From contig CAKSAI010000005.1 in NCBI GenBank assembly GCA_934434905.1, forward strand, positions 1-30,660: a stretch of DNA of 30,660 bases, given 5' to 3'. Shown here in pieces: positions 15,179 through 23,874 of this stretch. Every line of letters starts with the position of its first letter. The first letter of the stretch is position 1. The notes under the pieces were generated by a model. The model did no database searches. It was not told the origin of the DNA and worked only from the letters and a program-made list of their open reading frames with translations. Source of the stretch: an uncultured Lachnospiraceae bacterium (GTDB taxonomy: Bacteria; Bacillota; Clostridia; Lachnospirales; Lachnospiraceae). A program made the position numbers and the translations under genes.

Positions 15179-17005
15179 TTACTCCACCGTCACTGATTTT
15201 GCCAGATTCCTGGGTTTATCCACATCACAACCTCTTCCCACAGCCACGTAGTAGCTGAAGAGCTGCAGCGGGATGATGGCCAGGGAGTTGGTAAAATACT
15301 GGTTGGTCTGCGGAATGTAGATGACATAATCCGCCGCCTTCTCAATCTCCGTGTTGCCCTCGTTGGTCACAGCCAGCACGAACGCGCCTCTGGTACGAAC
15401 CTCCACGATATTGCTGAGCGTCTTCTTAAACAGGCTGTTCTGCGTAGCCACGGCAGCCACCAGAGTCCCCTCCTCGATAAGTGAGATGGTTCCGTGCTTC
15501 AACTCTCCGGCTGCATAAGCCTCCGAATGAACATAGGAGATCTCCTTCAGCTTCAGGGATCCCTCCATGGAGATGGCATAATCGATGCCTCTTCCGATGA
15601 AAAACACATCTCTGGCTGCAATAAAGCGGTTGGCGAACTTCTGGATCTTCTCCTTGCTGGACAAAAGCCGCTCGATCTGCTCCGGGAGCTTCTTTAAGTC
15701 GCCAAGCATTCCGGCTGCTTCCTGATCTGTCACCGTTCCACGCACCAGGGCGAACTTAATCGCCAGAAGATACTGGGCGATAAGCTGGGCGCTGTAAGCC
15801 TTGGTGGTAGCCACGGCGATCTCCGGGCCGGCCCAGGTATACATCACATTGTCTGCCTCCCTGGCGATAGAGCTCCCCACCACATTCACGATACCCAAGG
15901 TTCTGGCGCCTCTCGCCTTGGCTTCCCGCAGAGCTGCCAGTGAATCGGCTGTCTCGCCGGACTGGCTGATGATGATCACCAGATCCCCTTCGTCCAGAAT
16001 CGGATCACGGTAACGGAATTCCGAGGCCAGATCCACCTCCACCGGAATACGAGCCATTCCCTCAAATACATACTTGGAGGTAAAGCCGGTGTGATATGCC
16101 GAGCCGCATGCCACAATGTGCAGCTTCTTCAGGCTGCGGATCTCATCATCTGTCATCCCCAGCTCCTCGATCTCAACGGTTCCGTTCTTCAAACGCGGAC
16201 TTAAGGTATCACGCACCGTATTGGGCTGCTCATACATTTCCTTCAGCATAAAATGCTCGTAGCCGCCCTTTTCCGCTGCATTGATATCCCACTCGATGGT
16301 GGTGGATTCCTTCTGGATCTCCTCCTCGTCCACGTTATAGAAGGTGATACTGTCCCTGGTAAGCGCCGCAATCTCCTCATTCTGGATAAAATACACATCT
16401 CTGGTATATTTTAAGACTGCCGGCACGTCGGAGGCGATCAGATTACCGCTCTCACTCTTACCCACGATCAGAGGACTGTCCTTACGCACCGCATACAGGG
16501 TATCCGGGTGATCCTTGAAGATGATCCCCAGTGCATAGGAACCCTCCACCCGATGCATAACCTTGGTGATAGCCGTCAGAGGATCGCCGTTATAATAATA
16601 GTCCAGAAGATGCGCCAACACCTCCGTGTCCGTCTCGGACAGGAACTCATATCCCTTCTCCAGAAGCTTCTTTTTCAGCTTCAGATAATTCTCAATAATT
16701 CCGTTGTGAACCACCGCAATGGTTTCCAGCTTATTGTAATGAGGATGCGCATTCACATCGGATGGCGCTCCGTGGGTGGCCCAGCGAGTATGGCCAATGC
16801 CCACCGTTCCGGGCAGCATCGCCCCATCATGGGTCAGCTCGCTTAAGACCTTCAGACGGCCGGCAGCCTTCTTCATATGGATATTCTCACCGTCATACAC
16901 TGCAATTCCCGCAGAATCATACCCTCTGTATTCCAGCTTCGACAGACCATCCAAGAGGATTGGCGCTGCCTGCTTCTCTCCGATATAACCTACGATTCCA
17001 CACAT
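15179..17005 (-). CDS. glmS: Glutamine--fructose-6-phosphate aminotransferase (isomerizing)
   Basis: This 608-aa enzyme makes glucosamine-6-phosphate, the first step to UDP-GlcNAc for peptidoglycan and surface glycans. The N-terminal nucleophile is C2 (MCGIVGYIG), followed by the type 2 glutamine amidotransferase domain (about 1-215; RWATHG, HNGIIEN). Two SIS sugar-isomerase domains follow (IVACGSAYHTG, SQSGETADSLAAL; then FIGRGIDYAISMEGSLKLKE), and the sequence ends LAKSVTVE as usual. GGAGG precedes the ATG. It lies inside a surface-glycan operon, not alone, and the 77-bp upstream gap has no room for the glmS ribozyme seen in many Firmicutes. A CAGTTCAG stem-loop sits in that gap, so feedback control, if present, must be of another kind. 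Confidence 0.97.
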   Translation of the reverse strand: MCGIVGYIGEKQAAPILLDGLSKLEYRGYDSAGIAVYDGENIHMKKAAGRLKVLSELTHDGAMLPGTVGIGHTRWATHGAPSDVNAHPHYNKLETIAVVHNGIIENYLKLKKKLLEKGYEFLSETDTEVLAHLLDYYYNGDPLTAITKVMHRVEGSYALGIIFKDHPDTLYAVRKDSPLIVGKSESGNLIASDVPAVLKYTRDVYFIQNEEIAALTRDSITFYNVDEEEIQKESTTIEWDINAAEKGGYEHFMLKEMYEQPNTVRDTLSPRLKNGTVEIEELGMTDDEIRSLKKLHIVACGSAYHTGFTSKYVFEGMARIPVEVDLASEFRYRDPILDEGDLVIIISQSGETADSLAALREAKARGARTLGIVNVVGSSIAREADNVMYTWAGPEIAVATTKAYSAQLIAQYLLAIKFALVRGTVTDQEAAGMLGDLKKLPEQIERLLSSKEKIQKFANRFIAARDVFFIGRGIDYAISMEGSLKLKEISYVHSEAYAAGELKHGTISLIEEGTLVAAVATQNSLFKKTLSNIVEVRTRGAFVLAVTNEGNTEIEKAADYVIYIPQTNQYFTNSLAIIPLQLFSYYVAVGRGCDVDKPRNLAKSVTVE

Positions 17006-17031
17006 ATTTCTTCCTCCACTTCTATTTTTTA

Positions 17032-17082
17032 CATTTCAGCCAGACCCAATGGCACAAGCTGAACTGTTACTCACCTGAACTG
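17032..17082 (-). repeat. CAGTTCAG stem-loop repeat, copy 2, plus a 16-bp direct repeat
   Basis: CATTTCAG (17032-17039) pairs imperfectly with CTGAACTG (17059-17066); the inside reads CAGACC, then GGCA, as in the arcC copy. A second CTGAACTG (17075-17082) lies 16 bp on and touches the stop codon of the glycosyltransferase at 17083. The element lies in the leader just upstream of glmS. Confidence 0.7.
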
Positions 17083-18117
17083 TTACTTATTTTCCCGCTC
17101 CCACAACGCATGCCAATAAGCGGGACTCATGGTTCGCTTTAATATCTGCTTTTTTCCCATGGACTCATAACGCATTCCGGCCCGGTAGCCCATATATTTC
17201 CAGGCACTCTGCCATAATAAGTTTACTATAAGCCATGGCCGTTTGATTGTCAACAGATACCGGGCTGTTTTCTTCACCATCCGAATGCCCTCCGACTCGG
17301 AGCGCACCCCGGCAAAGACCTCCGGGTGCTGCTTCTGGGAAACTGCCAGATCGAAATTCCTGCGGTACTGCTGCTTGCCTGTGTAATTGTGAGAATGCTG
17401 CACGATGGCCCCGGCAGCATAAGCAATCGCATAGCCCGCCATAACCGCATGTCCGGCATAGATCATATCCTCGTTGAATATCGTATGCTCCTCAAAGCCT
17501 CCCAGCTTATCATAGATATCTCTCCGGTATGCTGCGCAGACATTGGAGCAGAAAAAAGTCTTGATCCCCAGTCGCTCCAGATCCTTCTTTGACTTCACGC
17601 AGTCTTCCCCCGGATAATTAAAGCTGCGGATATATGCTTCCAGCACACTGCAGTCCGGTCTCGCCGCCTGCCTGCCATAGACAGCAGCCACGAAGCCTTC
17701 CGCACGGCTCTCATCCGCCTGTCGTTCATCCGCTGACTGTTCCCGGTACGGCGCTTTTGCATCACCCGCAAATGGCTCCAGCAGCCGCTCCACCAGGTTC
17801 TGATCCACCGGCATAGCGTCCTGGGTCATGCAGATAAAATACGGTGTCCGGGATCTTGCCACGGCCAGCCGTCTCGTACCGCCGTGGTCGAAGTCCTTCT
17901 TCGACACATGGAAGATCTCCAGTTCAAAGGACAAATGCTCCAGGAAATCCGCCATGTCCTGCCGCTCTAGATATTCCTCCCACAGCTTCTGCTCTGTATT
18001 GGCAATAATCACTTTATGAACAACAAATGTCTGCTCCTGCAATTTCTGCAAGAGCAGACGAAGTGTTTCATCCGGTCTGTATACGGGGATAATGACATCC
18101 ACCATTCGATTTTCCAT
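17083..18117 (-). CDS. GT2 family glycosyltransferase (rhamnosyltransferase-like)
   Basis: This is a 344-aa cytoplasmic GT-A glycosyltransferase. It begins with DVIIPVYRPDETLRLLLQKL, and the metal-binding region reads CMTQDAMPVD, a form common in rhamnosyltransferase-like GT2 proteins. The acceptor side has SNVCAAYRRDIYDKLGGFEEHTIFNEDMIYAG. An insertion rich in Ala/Asp/Glu/Arg (SADERQADESRAEG) after the DxD region looks like a repeat-driven expansion. The ATG at 18117 has a purine-rich ribosome binding site (AAGGAAAGGG); an upstream in-frame TTG is less likely. It is the ninth gene of the operon, between the LCP ligase and glmS. The donor sugar and acceptor cannot be read from sequence. Confidence 0.9.
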   Translation of the reverse strand: MENRMVDVIIPVYRPDETLRLLLQKLQEQTFVVHKVIIANTEQKLWEEYLERQDMADFLEHLSFELEIFHVSKKDFDHGGTRRLAVARSRTPYFICMTQDAMPVDQNLVERLLEPFAGDAKAPYREQSADERQADESRAEGFVAAVYGRQAARPDCSVLEAYIRSFNYPGEDCVKSKKDLERLGIKTFFCSNVCAAYRRDIYDKLGGFEEHTIFNEDMIYAGHAVMAGYAIAYAAGAIVQHSHNYTGKQQYRRNFDLAVSQKQHPEVFAGVRSESEGIRMVKKTARYLLTIKRPWLIVNLLWQSAWKYMGYRAGMRYESMGKKQILKRTMSPAYWHALWERENK

Positions 18118-18170
18118 TGGCAACCCTTTCCTTAAAATATCTCAGGATCCTGTTACAACATCTTTTTATA

Positions 18171-19262
18171 CTAGTTCGATCCGTTCTCCGTGGTCTCTTT
18201 TCTCTTTAACCCGGTATCCTTCACAATCTGATCGCTGATCTGCTGCACCGTATAGGACAGCTCATAATCCTCATTTTCAAAAAGGAACTTATGAAGCTCC
18301 TCCACATTGTACGCAAGATCCACCGGAGCCACGCAGTCCAGAGCATAGCCCAGATTCACGCCCTGCTTCTCAAATGGGAAGCCGGTATTCTCACCCAGAT
18401 GGTAGCTGAAGGCATCCTTTGCCAGCAGCAGAAGCTCCGCACTGGTGAAGCTTGTCTTGATCTTGGGGAAGATCTCATCAATCAGGTTGTTGATGGTCAT
18501 GATGTCAGACTGCAGAGCCTTCTCCACCATCTTCTGAATCACGAGACGCTGACGCTCGGTACGCTTGTAATCACTTCCTGCCGTCTGACGCACACGGGCA
18601 TAGGCCGTGGCCTGCACACCGTCCAGAAGGTAGGTTCCGCCCTTGGAGAGATAATTCGCCTTCTTGCCGGAAAGCCGGGCTACTTCCTCTATAAATCCAG
18701 TCATGGCACTTGCTTCCTGATTGGTGATCTCAATCTCCACGCCGCCCAGGATGTCAACCGCCGATGCCACTGCATTGAAGTCAAAGCTCACATAATCCTT
18801 GATATCCAGATCCAGGTTGACGTTCAGCATGTTCACCGCCTGAGTATATCCTCCATAGGCGTAGGCCGCGTTGGCCTTCCGAAAGCCATGCTTGCTGTCT
18901 GTCATGTCCAGATATGTATCACGGTACACCGAGACCAGCTTCACTTCCTTGGTCTTCTCGTTGATACTGCAGATGATGATCACATCGCTGTTTCCCTCCT
19001 CGAAATTACCGTTGGAGCGGTTGTCCAGGCCAAACAGCGCGATATTCCGATATTTCTCCAGCGCTTCCACCGTCTGATCCTTGATATCCTCGTTGACCTT
19101 GTGATCCTCCTCTTTAATCTTCTCGCCGCTGTCCAGCTTCGACATCTTAATGCTGACATACAGCGCCGCCAGAACCACCAGCAGCACGATCAACTCCAGA
19201 ATAAATACTATAACCTTCACTTTCCGCCTTTTTCTTGCGGAACCCTTCTTCTTTGCAGCCAT
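18171..19262 (-). CDS. LCP (LytR-CpsA-Psr) family cell-wall glycopolymer ligase
   Basis: This is a 363-aa protein with a basic N-terminus, one membrane helix (about 16-37) and an extracellular LCP domain (about 70-255). Conserved elements are FGLDNR (D80), SDVIIICSI (D93), SVYRDTYL (R114/D115), FDFNAVASAVDILGGVEI, YARVRQT (R224) and RTERQRLVIQKM (R238). LCP enzymes transfer a polyprenyl-pyrophosphate-linked glycan to peptidoglycan, so this is the likely final step for the polymer made by this operon. The C-terminal tail (about 290-363) resembles other clostridial LCP proteins. GAGAGG precedes the ATG, 17 bp after the glycosylphosphotransferase stop, which supports functional coupling. Confidence 0.93.
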   Translation of the reverse strand: MAAKKKGSARKRRKVKVIVFILELIVLLVVLAALYVSIKMSKLDSGEKIKEEDHKVNEDIKDQTVEALEKYRNIALFGLDNRSNGNFEEGNSDVIIICSINEKTKEVKLVSVYRDTYLDMTDSKHGFRKANAAYAYGGYTQAVNMLNVNLDLDIKDYVSFDFNAVASAVDILGGVEIEITNQEASAMTGFIEEVARLSGKKANYLSKGGTYLLDGVQATAYARVRQTAGSDYKRTERQRLVIQKMVEKALQSDIMTINNLIDEIFPKIKTSFTSAELLLLAKDAFSYHLGENTGFPFEKQGVNLGYALDCVAPVDLAYNVEELHKFLFENEDYELSYTVQQISDQIVKDTGLKRKETTENGSN

Positions 19263-19279
19263 ATGTTTTTCCTCTCATG

Positions 19280-20725
19280 CTAATAAGCATTTTTATTAAC
19301 AAAACCTCTGAAGACTGTGAGGAACAGGATCTTGATATCCAGCCCCACTGTCCAGTTCTCAATATAATACAGATCATGCTCGATCCGCTTGCGGATGGAG
19401 GTGTCGCCCCGGTAGCCGTTGACCTGCGCCCAGCCGGTCATGCCCGGCCGCACCTGATGCTTGATCATATACCTTGGGATCTCCTCCCGGAACTTCTCCA
19501 CGAACTGTGGTCGCTCCGGCCTGGGTCCGATCAGACTCATATCCCCCTTCAGCACATTAAAAAGCTGCGGCAGTTCATCGATACTCGTCTTGCGGATGAA
19601 CTTCCCGACCCCGGTGATCCGCGGATCATTCTGCACGGTCCAGCACTTCTTCTCCTGCTTCTCGTCCTGCACCCGCATAGAACGGAACTTGTACATCTTA
19701 AAAGGACGATTATGCCGTCCTACCCGCTCCTGCGCATAGATCAACGGCCCCTTTGAAGTGCTCTTGACAGCAATAGCCGTCGCCAGCATCACCGGCGAAA
19801 ACAACACAATGCACAAAAGCGAGCCAACCACATCCATCACCCGCTTGATAAAGGCATTGAATGTATTACTTAATGGCACATACCGGATATTGATCACCGG
19901 CAGTCCCAGCAGGTCCTCCGTGTAAGGCTTGGTGGGAATGATATTGTTGTAATCCGGAATAAACTTGGTGTGTACACCGGACTTCTCGCAGAGCGCCACG
20001 ATATGCTCCAGCTTGTAATACTCCTCCAGCCCCAATGTAATGGCGATCTCGTCCAGATGATTTTCCGGCAGGATCACAAACAGGTTGTCGATCCGTCCGA
20101 TCACCTTGATCCCCTTATACATGGTGCCGCGCTCAATATTGTCATCCAGGATCCCCCGCACGTTGTAGCCCCACTGGGGATTCGCAATGATCCGGTCAAT
20201 ATACTCCTCCGCTGCCCTGGAATAGCCTACAAGCAGGATATGCTTCAGGTTATAGCCTCTTTTACGTATCTTGCGCAACCCATACCGGATCAGATTCCGA
20301 ACCAGTATATCCAGAACCACATTCAGCAGATAAAAGTAAATAAGCATCTCACGGGAGAAGTCTCCCGCTGCGTTAAACGGCCTCCCGGAGCTGTGCTCCA
20401 TCACAGCGCTGTCCAGCAAAAAAAGGATACTGAAAAGAATGACAATACCCACCGTGTTTGCCTTGAATACATTCCATCCTTCCAGCCGCCGTCCCTGCAC
20501 CCGCTTGGGGGTATAGAGATTGAAGGCGTAGTACAGCATAATGTACACCGGAATGATGACGATCAAAGCTCCCATATATGCGCTGAGAGGAAGAACTCCT
20601 TCCTCCACTGAGAGAAAACCGCTCTCAAACTTCAGCCACCAGGCGCCCACATAAGCGCCCGCCGTCACCAGGGAATCGATCACCACATGGAGACGGTTGA
20701 AGTTTTGCTGATTATCCTTAATCAT
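19280..20725 (-). CDS. Polyprenyl glycosylphosphotransferase (initiating sugar transferase)
   Basis: This 481-aa WcaJ/CpsE-type enzyme starts glycan synthesis by moving a sugar-1-phosphate from a UDP-sugar onto undecaprenyl phosphate. Four N-terminal membrane helices (about 10-125) are followed by a CoA-binding-like domain (LLVGYSRAAEEYIDRI). Another helix (RVMDVVGSLLCIVLF) leads into the catalytic bacterial sugar transferase domain with KMYKFRSM, KTSIDELPQLFNVLKGDMSLIGPRP (shown in part) and VRPGMTGWAQVNGYRG. The ATG at 20725 has AGGTGA at the right distance; an in-frame GTG at 20734 has none. The end RGFVNKNAY is typical. It lies upstream of LCP in the same operon. Confidence 0.94.
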   Translation of the reverse strand: MIKDNQQNFNRLHVVIDSLVTAGAYVGAWWLKFESGFLSVEEGVLPLSAYMGALIVIIPVYIMLYYAFNLYTPKRVQGRRLEGWNVFKANTVGIVILFSILFLLDSAVMEHSSGRPFNAAGDFSREMLIYFYLLNVVLDILVRNLIRYGLRKIRKRGYNLKHILLVGYSRAAEEYIDRIIANPQWGYNVRGILDDNIERGTMYKGIKVIGRIDNLFVILPENHLDEIAITLGLEEYYKLEHIVALCEKSGVHTKFIPDYNNIIPTKPYTEDLLGLPVINIRYVPLSNTFNAFIKRVMDVVGSLLCIVLFSPVMLATAIAVKSTSKGPLIYAQERVGRHNRPFKMYKFRSMRVQDEKQEKKCWTVQNDPRITGVGKFIRKTSIDELPQLFNVLKGDMSLIGPRPERPQFVEKFREEIPRYMIKHQVRPGMTGWAQVNGYRGDTSIRKRIEHDLYYIENWTVGLDIKILFLTVFRGFVNKNAY

Positions 20726-20781
20726 CCTGATCACCTACTATATCTTACCGCAAGCACTTCAAGAAAACAATTCTATTTTTC

Positions 20782-21741
20782 TTAAAATTTCCTTAACCTG
20801 CGGACTGTATTTTTCCACAGCTCCGGTTGAAGCCTCCAGGCATTTCGAAGGCGTTCTCTGTCAAAACGTACCTTATTCTCCCTCCGGCAAAGGGCAAATC
20901 CCTGGGATATTCCCTGCCGATACTCCTTCCCCAATCCCTTGCGGGCAAAGAAAAGAAGCTTTACAAGAATCCCAAGCGCCAGCAGCGGGCTGTTGAGAAT
21001 AAGCTGTGATAATGGCATGTTCTTGTATGCCACATAGAGACTGTTTCTGGCGGAAAGACGAACCTTAAATGCATTGTGCTTCGAGCCTGTGGTGGCGCTT
21101 CCCATGTGGTACACCCGTGCCGCCGATGCAAAGCAGTTGACATAACCGTACAGTCTCGCCCGGTATCCCAGATCGATATCCTCAAGGTATGCAAAATGCT
21201 TCTCATCAAGCCAGCCGATCTCATCAAAAACAGCACGCCTGTAAATGGCCGCTCCGGCACAGGCTGCAAATATCTCCACATCGCGGTCGTACCTCTGCTC
21301 CGGCTGCCCCTTGCCTCTGGCAAAGCCCCAGCCCAGAGCACAGTAAAAATCTCCTGCATCGTCCATAATCCGGCGGTTGGCAAAATCTATCATCTTGGCC
21401 TGGCAGGCAAAGATCCGATCCGACCGCTGCACCGCTGCCAGCAAAGCCTCCACAAACTCCGGCTCTGCCTCGGTATCGTTGTTCAAAAGGATCACATAAG
21501 GCGTATCTGACGCCTTGATTCCACGATTCACCGCCACGCAGAAACCATAATTCTTATCCAGCGGAAGAACACGGACTTCGGGACAATTCTCCGCAAGCCA
21601 CGTAGGGCTTCCGTCCGTGGAACCGTTGTCCACGATAAGAACTTCAAAATCCGCTATGGTCTGCCGTTCAAGCGAGGCCAGACAAGTCTTCAGGTAGGCC
21701 ATTCCGTTATAATTGGGAATTACAACTGTCACTTCCGGCAT
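20782..21741 (-). CDS. GT2 family glycosyltransferase
   Basis: This is a 319-aa GT-A enzyme. It has VTVVIPNYNGMAYLKTCL at the start, VDNGSTDGS (38-46), LLNNDTEAEP (DxD-like NND 87-89) and the acceptor-side FAYLEDIDLGYRARLYGY. A hydrophobic stretch near residues 245-270 may bring it to the membrane. It resembles dTDP-L-rhamnose or Gal/Glc transferases of the WcaE/RfbF type, but the sugar is not known. The ATG at 21741 has AAGGAG at ideal spacing and lies 2 bp after the gtrB-like stop, so the two are translationally coupled; an in-frame GTG at 21747 is less likely. Confidence 0.92.
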   Translation of the reverse strand: MPEVTVVIPNYNGMAYLKTCLASLERQTIADFEVLIVDNGSTDGSPTWLAENCPEVRVLPLDKNYGFCVAVNRGIKASDTPYVILLNNDTEAEPEFVEALLAAVQRSDRIFACQAKMIDFANRRIMDDAGDFYCALGWGFARGKGQPEQRYDRDVEIFAACAGAAIYRRAVFDEIGWLDEKHFAYLEDIDLGYRARLYGYVNCFASAARVYHMGSATTGSKHNAFKVRLSARNSLYVAYKNMPLSQLILNSPLLALGILVKLLFFARKGLGKEYRQGISQGFALCRRENKVRFDRERLRNAWRLQPELWKNTVRRLRKF

Positions 21742-21743
21742 GG

Positions 21744-22736
21744 TCACTCTCCTTTGGATACTTCACTTTCGGATATGCATTCCTGCTGATCCCCTTCCAG
21801 GGATTCTTCTCCGCAAAAAACGCTCCTTATGATATACTGCGGCGTATTATTGAGGTTGATATTCATACGCCCGATATACTCACCCAGCAGCCCAAGCATC
21901 ATCAGGATGAGTCCGCCCAGCAGCAGGATCGCTGTCATAATGGAACTCCATCCCGCCACCGGCTCCCCGCAGATCATCTGGCGCAGCACCACGTAGATGC
22001 CATACAGAAACCCAATACAGGCAATCAGGGTTCCGATGATCGCTGAAAACCGCAGCGGCTTCACGGAGAAGGCAATGAAGCCATTCATCCATACCTTCAG
22101 GCACTTCACCAATGTAAAATTGGACTTGCCCTCTTCCCTGGGCCGATGGTCGATGTAGACATTGGTGATCCGGTTGGTGGTCCGCAGGATCAAGCCCCAG
22201 ATGTATGGGAAGGAATTGCGATCCTTCTGCATCTCATCCACCACGAACCGATCCATGGCAAAATAGCTGCAAAGCCGCAGATCCTTCGGCTTGTCCAACA
22301 GGATCCGTGCCATCCAGTCATTGACTCTGCTTCCAAAGTTCTTAAACTTGCTGTGCTGCTTGTGGTGGTATTTGCCAAAGACCACATCCCAGCCCTCTTC
22401 CAGCTTGTCCAGCAGCTTATAAGCCTCCGCCGCCGGATTCTGTCCATCGTCATCCAGGGAAACGATATAATCTCCCTTTGCCACGGAATAGCCTGCCATC
22501 AAGGCGCTGTCCTGGCCGAAATTCTTGGACAGGTTCACAGCTATTACCCGTGGATTCTTCCTGGCAAGGCGCTGGATCTCCCCCAGGGTATTGTCCTTGG
22601 GGGACGCATCGTTCACCAACACGATCTCATATTCATATCGGTCATTTTTCGAAAAACAGTTGTCGATCTCTGCCACCACGTGAGCGATGGTATGCTCGGA
22701 ATTGTAGCAGGGAATCACAAATGACAATTTCTTCAT
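21744..22736 (-). CDS. GtrB-like polyprenyl-phosphate glycosyltransferase
   Basis: This 330-aa membrane-bound GT2 enzyme is of the DPM1/GtrB/YkcC type. Features are SFVIPCYNSEHTI, VNDASPKDNT, NLSKNFGQDSALMAGYSVAKGD and the catalytic SLDDDGQNP (DDD 95-97). After the catalytic domain come two C-terminal membrane helices (about 230-253 and 265-288), then the conserved GEYIGRMN and a short charged tail. Such enzymes load one sugar onto undecaprenyl phosphate in the cytoplasm; a GtrA protein then flips it and a GT-C enzyme uses it outside. Both possible partners are in this operon: GtrA at 14720 and the DUF2142 protein at 24134. It begins 10 bp after the rffA stop. Confidence 0.92.
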   Translation of the reverse strand: MKKLSFVIPCYNSEHTIAHVVAEIDNCFSKNDRYEYEIVLVNDASPKDNTLGEIQRLARKNPRVIAVNLSKNFGQDSALMAGYSVAKGDYIVSLDDDGQNPAAEAYKLLDKLEEGWDVVFGKYHHKQHSKFKNFGSRVNDWMARILLDKPKDLRLCSYFAMDRFVVDEMQKDRNSFPYIWGLILRTTNRITNVYIDHRPREEGKSNFTLVKCLKVWMNGFIAFSVKPLRFSAIIGTLIACIGFLYGIYVVLRQMICGEPVAGWSSIMTAILLLGGLILMMLGLLGEYIGRMNINLNNTPQYIIRSVFCGEESLEGDQQECISESEVSKGE

Positions 22737-22746
22737 GGTTTTTCCT

Positions 22747-23874
22747 CTATCGATAGAACTCCTTTACTTTACTGCATACCCGGTACACATCCTCATCCGT
22801 GATACGATAATGCAGAGGCAGGCGCAGCAGCCGCTCACTCTCACGGGTGGTATAGCGATCCGTCCCGTGGAACACGCCATACTTCTTGCCGGCCGCCACC
22901 GTGTGAAGGGGTATGTAATGGAACACTGCACCGATCTCATTCTCCTTTAAGAAGGCAATGAGACGGCTGCGCTGCTCAATATCATCCGTCTTGATGTAAA
23001 ACATATGCGCATTGTGCTGACAGCCCTCCGGAATATAAGGCAGCTCGATCTTCCCCTGCTCCGCCAGTTCCGAAAGCTCCTGATCATAAATATTCCACAG
23101 GTGCAGACGCTTGTTATTAATCTCGTCCGCCAGCTCCAACTGTGCCCAGAGATAGGCCGCATTCATATCGCTGGGAAGGTAGGAGGATCCAAAGTCCACC
23201 CAGGTATACTTATCCACCTGTCCCCGCCAGAACCTGCTGCGGTCGGTTCCCTTCTCCCGGATGATCTCCGCCCGATCCCGGTTGGCGATATCACGGATCA
23301 GGATGGCTCCGCCCTCGCCCATGGAATAATTCTTCGTCTCATGGAAGGAGAAGCAGCCATAATCACCGATGCTGCCAAGAGGCACGCCCTTATAGGTACT
23401 CATCACCGCTTGGGCTGCATCCTCCACCACGCCCAGATGATGACGCCTTGCAATGTCCATAATGGTATCCATCTCGCAGGCTACACCCGCGTAATGCATG
23501 ACCCAGATAGCCTTCGTCCGATCCGTGATGGCATCCTCGATCAGCTTCTCATCGATATTCATGGTATCCGGCCGGATATCCACAAACACAGGCTTTCCTC
23601 CGCGCAGTACGACGGCATCCGCCGTGGAAGCGAAGGTATAGGATGGCATGATCACCTCATCGCCCGGAGCGATATCCTGTAAGATCGCCGCCATCTCCAG
23701 GGCATGGGTGCAGGAGGTCGTCAGCAGCACCTTAGGAGACTTCATGCGTTCCTCCAGCCATGCATGGCATTTCTTTGTGAAATATCCGTCTCCGCAGATG
23801 TGTGCGTTTTCCACGGTCTGTCTCATGTATTCAAATTCTTTTCCCGTAAAGGGAGGCTCGTTAAAATGAATCAT
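22747..23874 (-). CDS. rffA: dTDP-4-amino-4,6-dideoxygalactose transaminase
   Basis: This 375-aa PLP-dependent sugar aminotransferase of the DegT/DnrJ family is strikingly like E. coli RffA/WecE along its length (recalled, not searched). Examples are the start MIHFNEPPFTGKEFEYM, the ICGDGYFTKKC segment, PGDEVIMPSYTF, HYAGVACEMDTIM, EDAAQAVMSTYKG (151-163), FHETKNYSMGEGG with the PLP lysine K181, EIIREKGT and FRGQVDKYTWVDFGSSYLPS. The enzyme converts dTDP-4-keto-6-deoxyglucose to dTDP-Fuc4N using glutamate. No rmlA/rmlB or RffC-like acetyltransferase is in the window, so the precursor must come from elsewhere. The ATG overlaps the stop of the small zinc-ribbon gene (ATGA), which implies coupled translation. 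Confidence 0.93.
   Translation of the reverse strand: MIHFNEPPFTGKEFEYMRQTVENAHICGDGYFTKKCHAWLEERMKSPKVLLTTSCTHALEMAAILQDIAPGDEVIMPSYTFASTADAVVLRGGKPVFVDIRPDTMNIDEKLIEDAITDRTKAIWVMHYAGVACEMDTIMDIARRHHLGVVEDAAQAVMSTYKGVPLGSIGDYGCFSFHETKNYSMGEGGAILIRDIANRDRAEIIREKGTDRSRFWRGQVDKYTWVDFGSSYLPSDMNAAYLWAQLELADEINNKRLHLWNIYDQELSELAEQGKIELPYIPEGCQHNAHMFYIKTDDIEQRSRLIAFLKENEIGAVFHYIPLHTVAAGKKYGVFHGTDRYTTRESERLLRLPLHYRITDEDVYRVCSKVKEFYR

Noticed and set aside
17006..17082. glmS ribozyme upstream of glmS
   Set aside because: The gap is too short for the ribozyme fold; only a CAGTTCAG stem-loop and the ribosome binding site are present.
18291..19283. 330-aa plus-strand frame opposite the LCP gene
   Set aside because: It is antisense to a strongly conserved LCP protein; His/Leu/Gln-rich composition is typical of a shadow frame.
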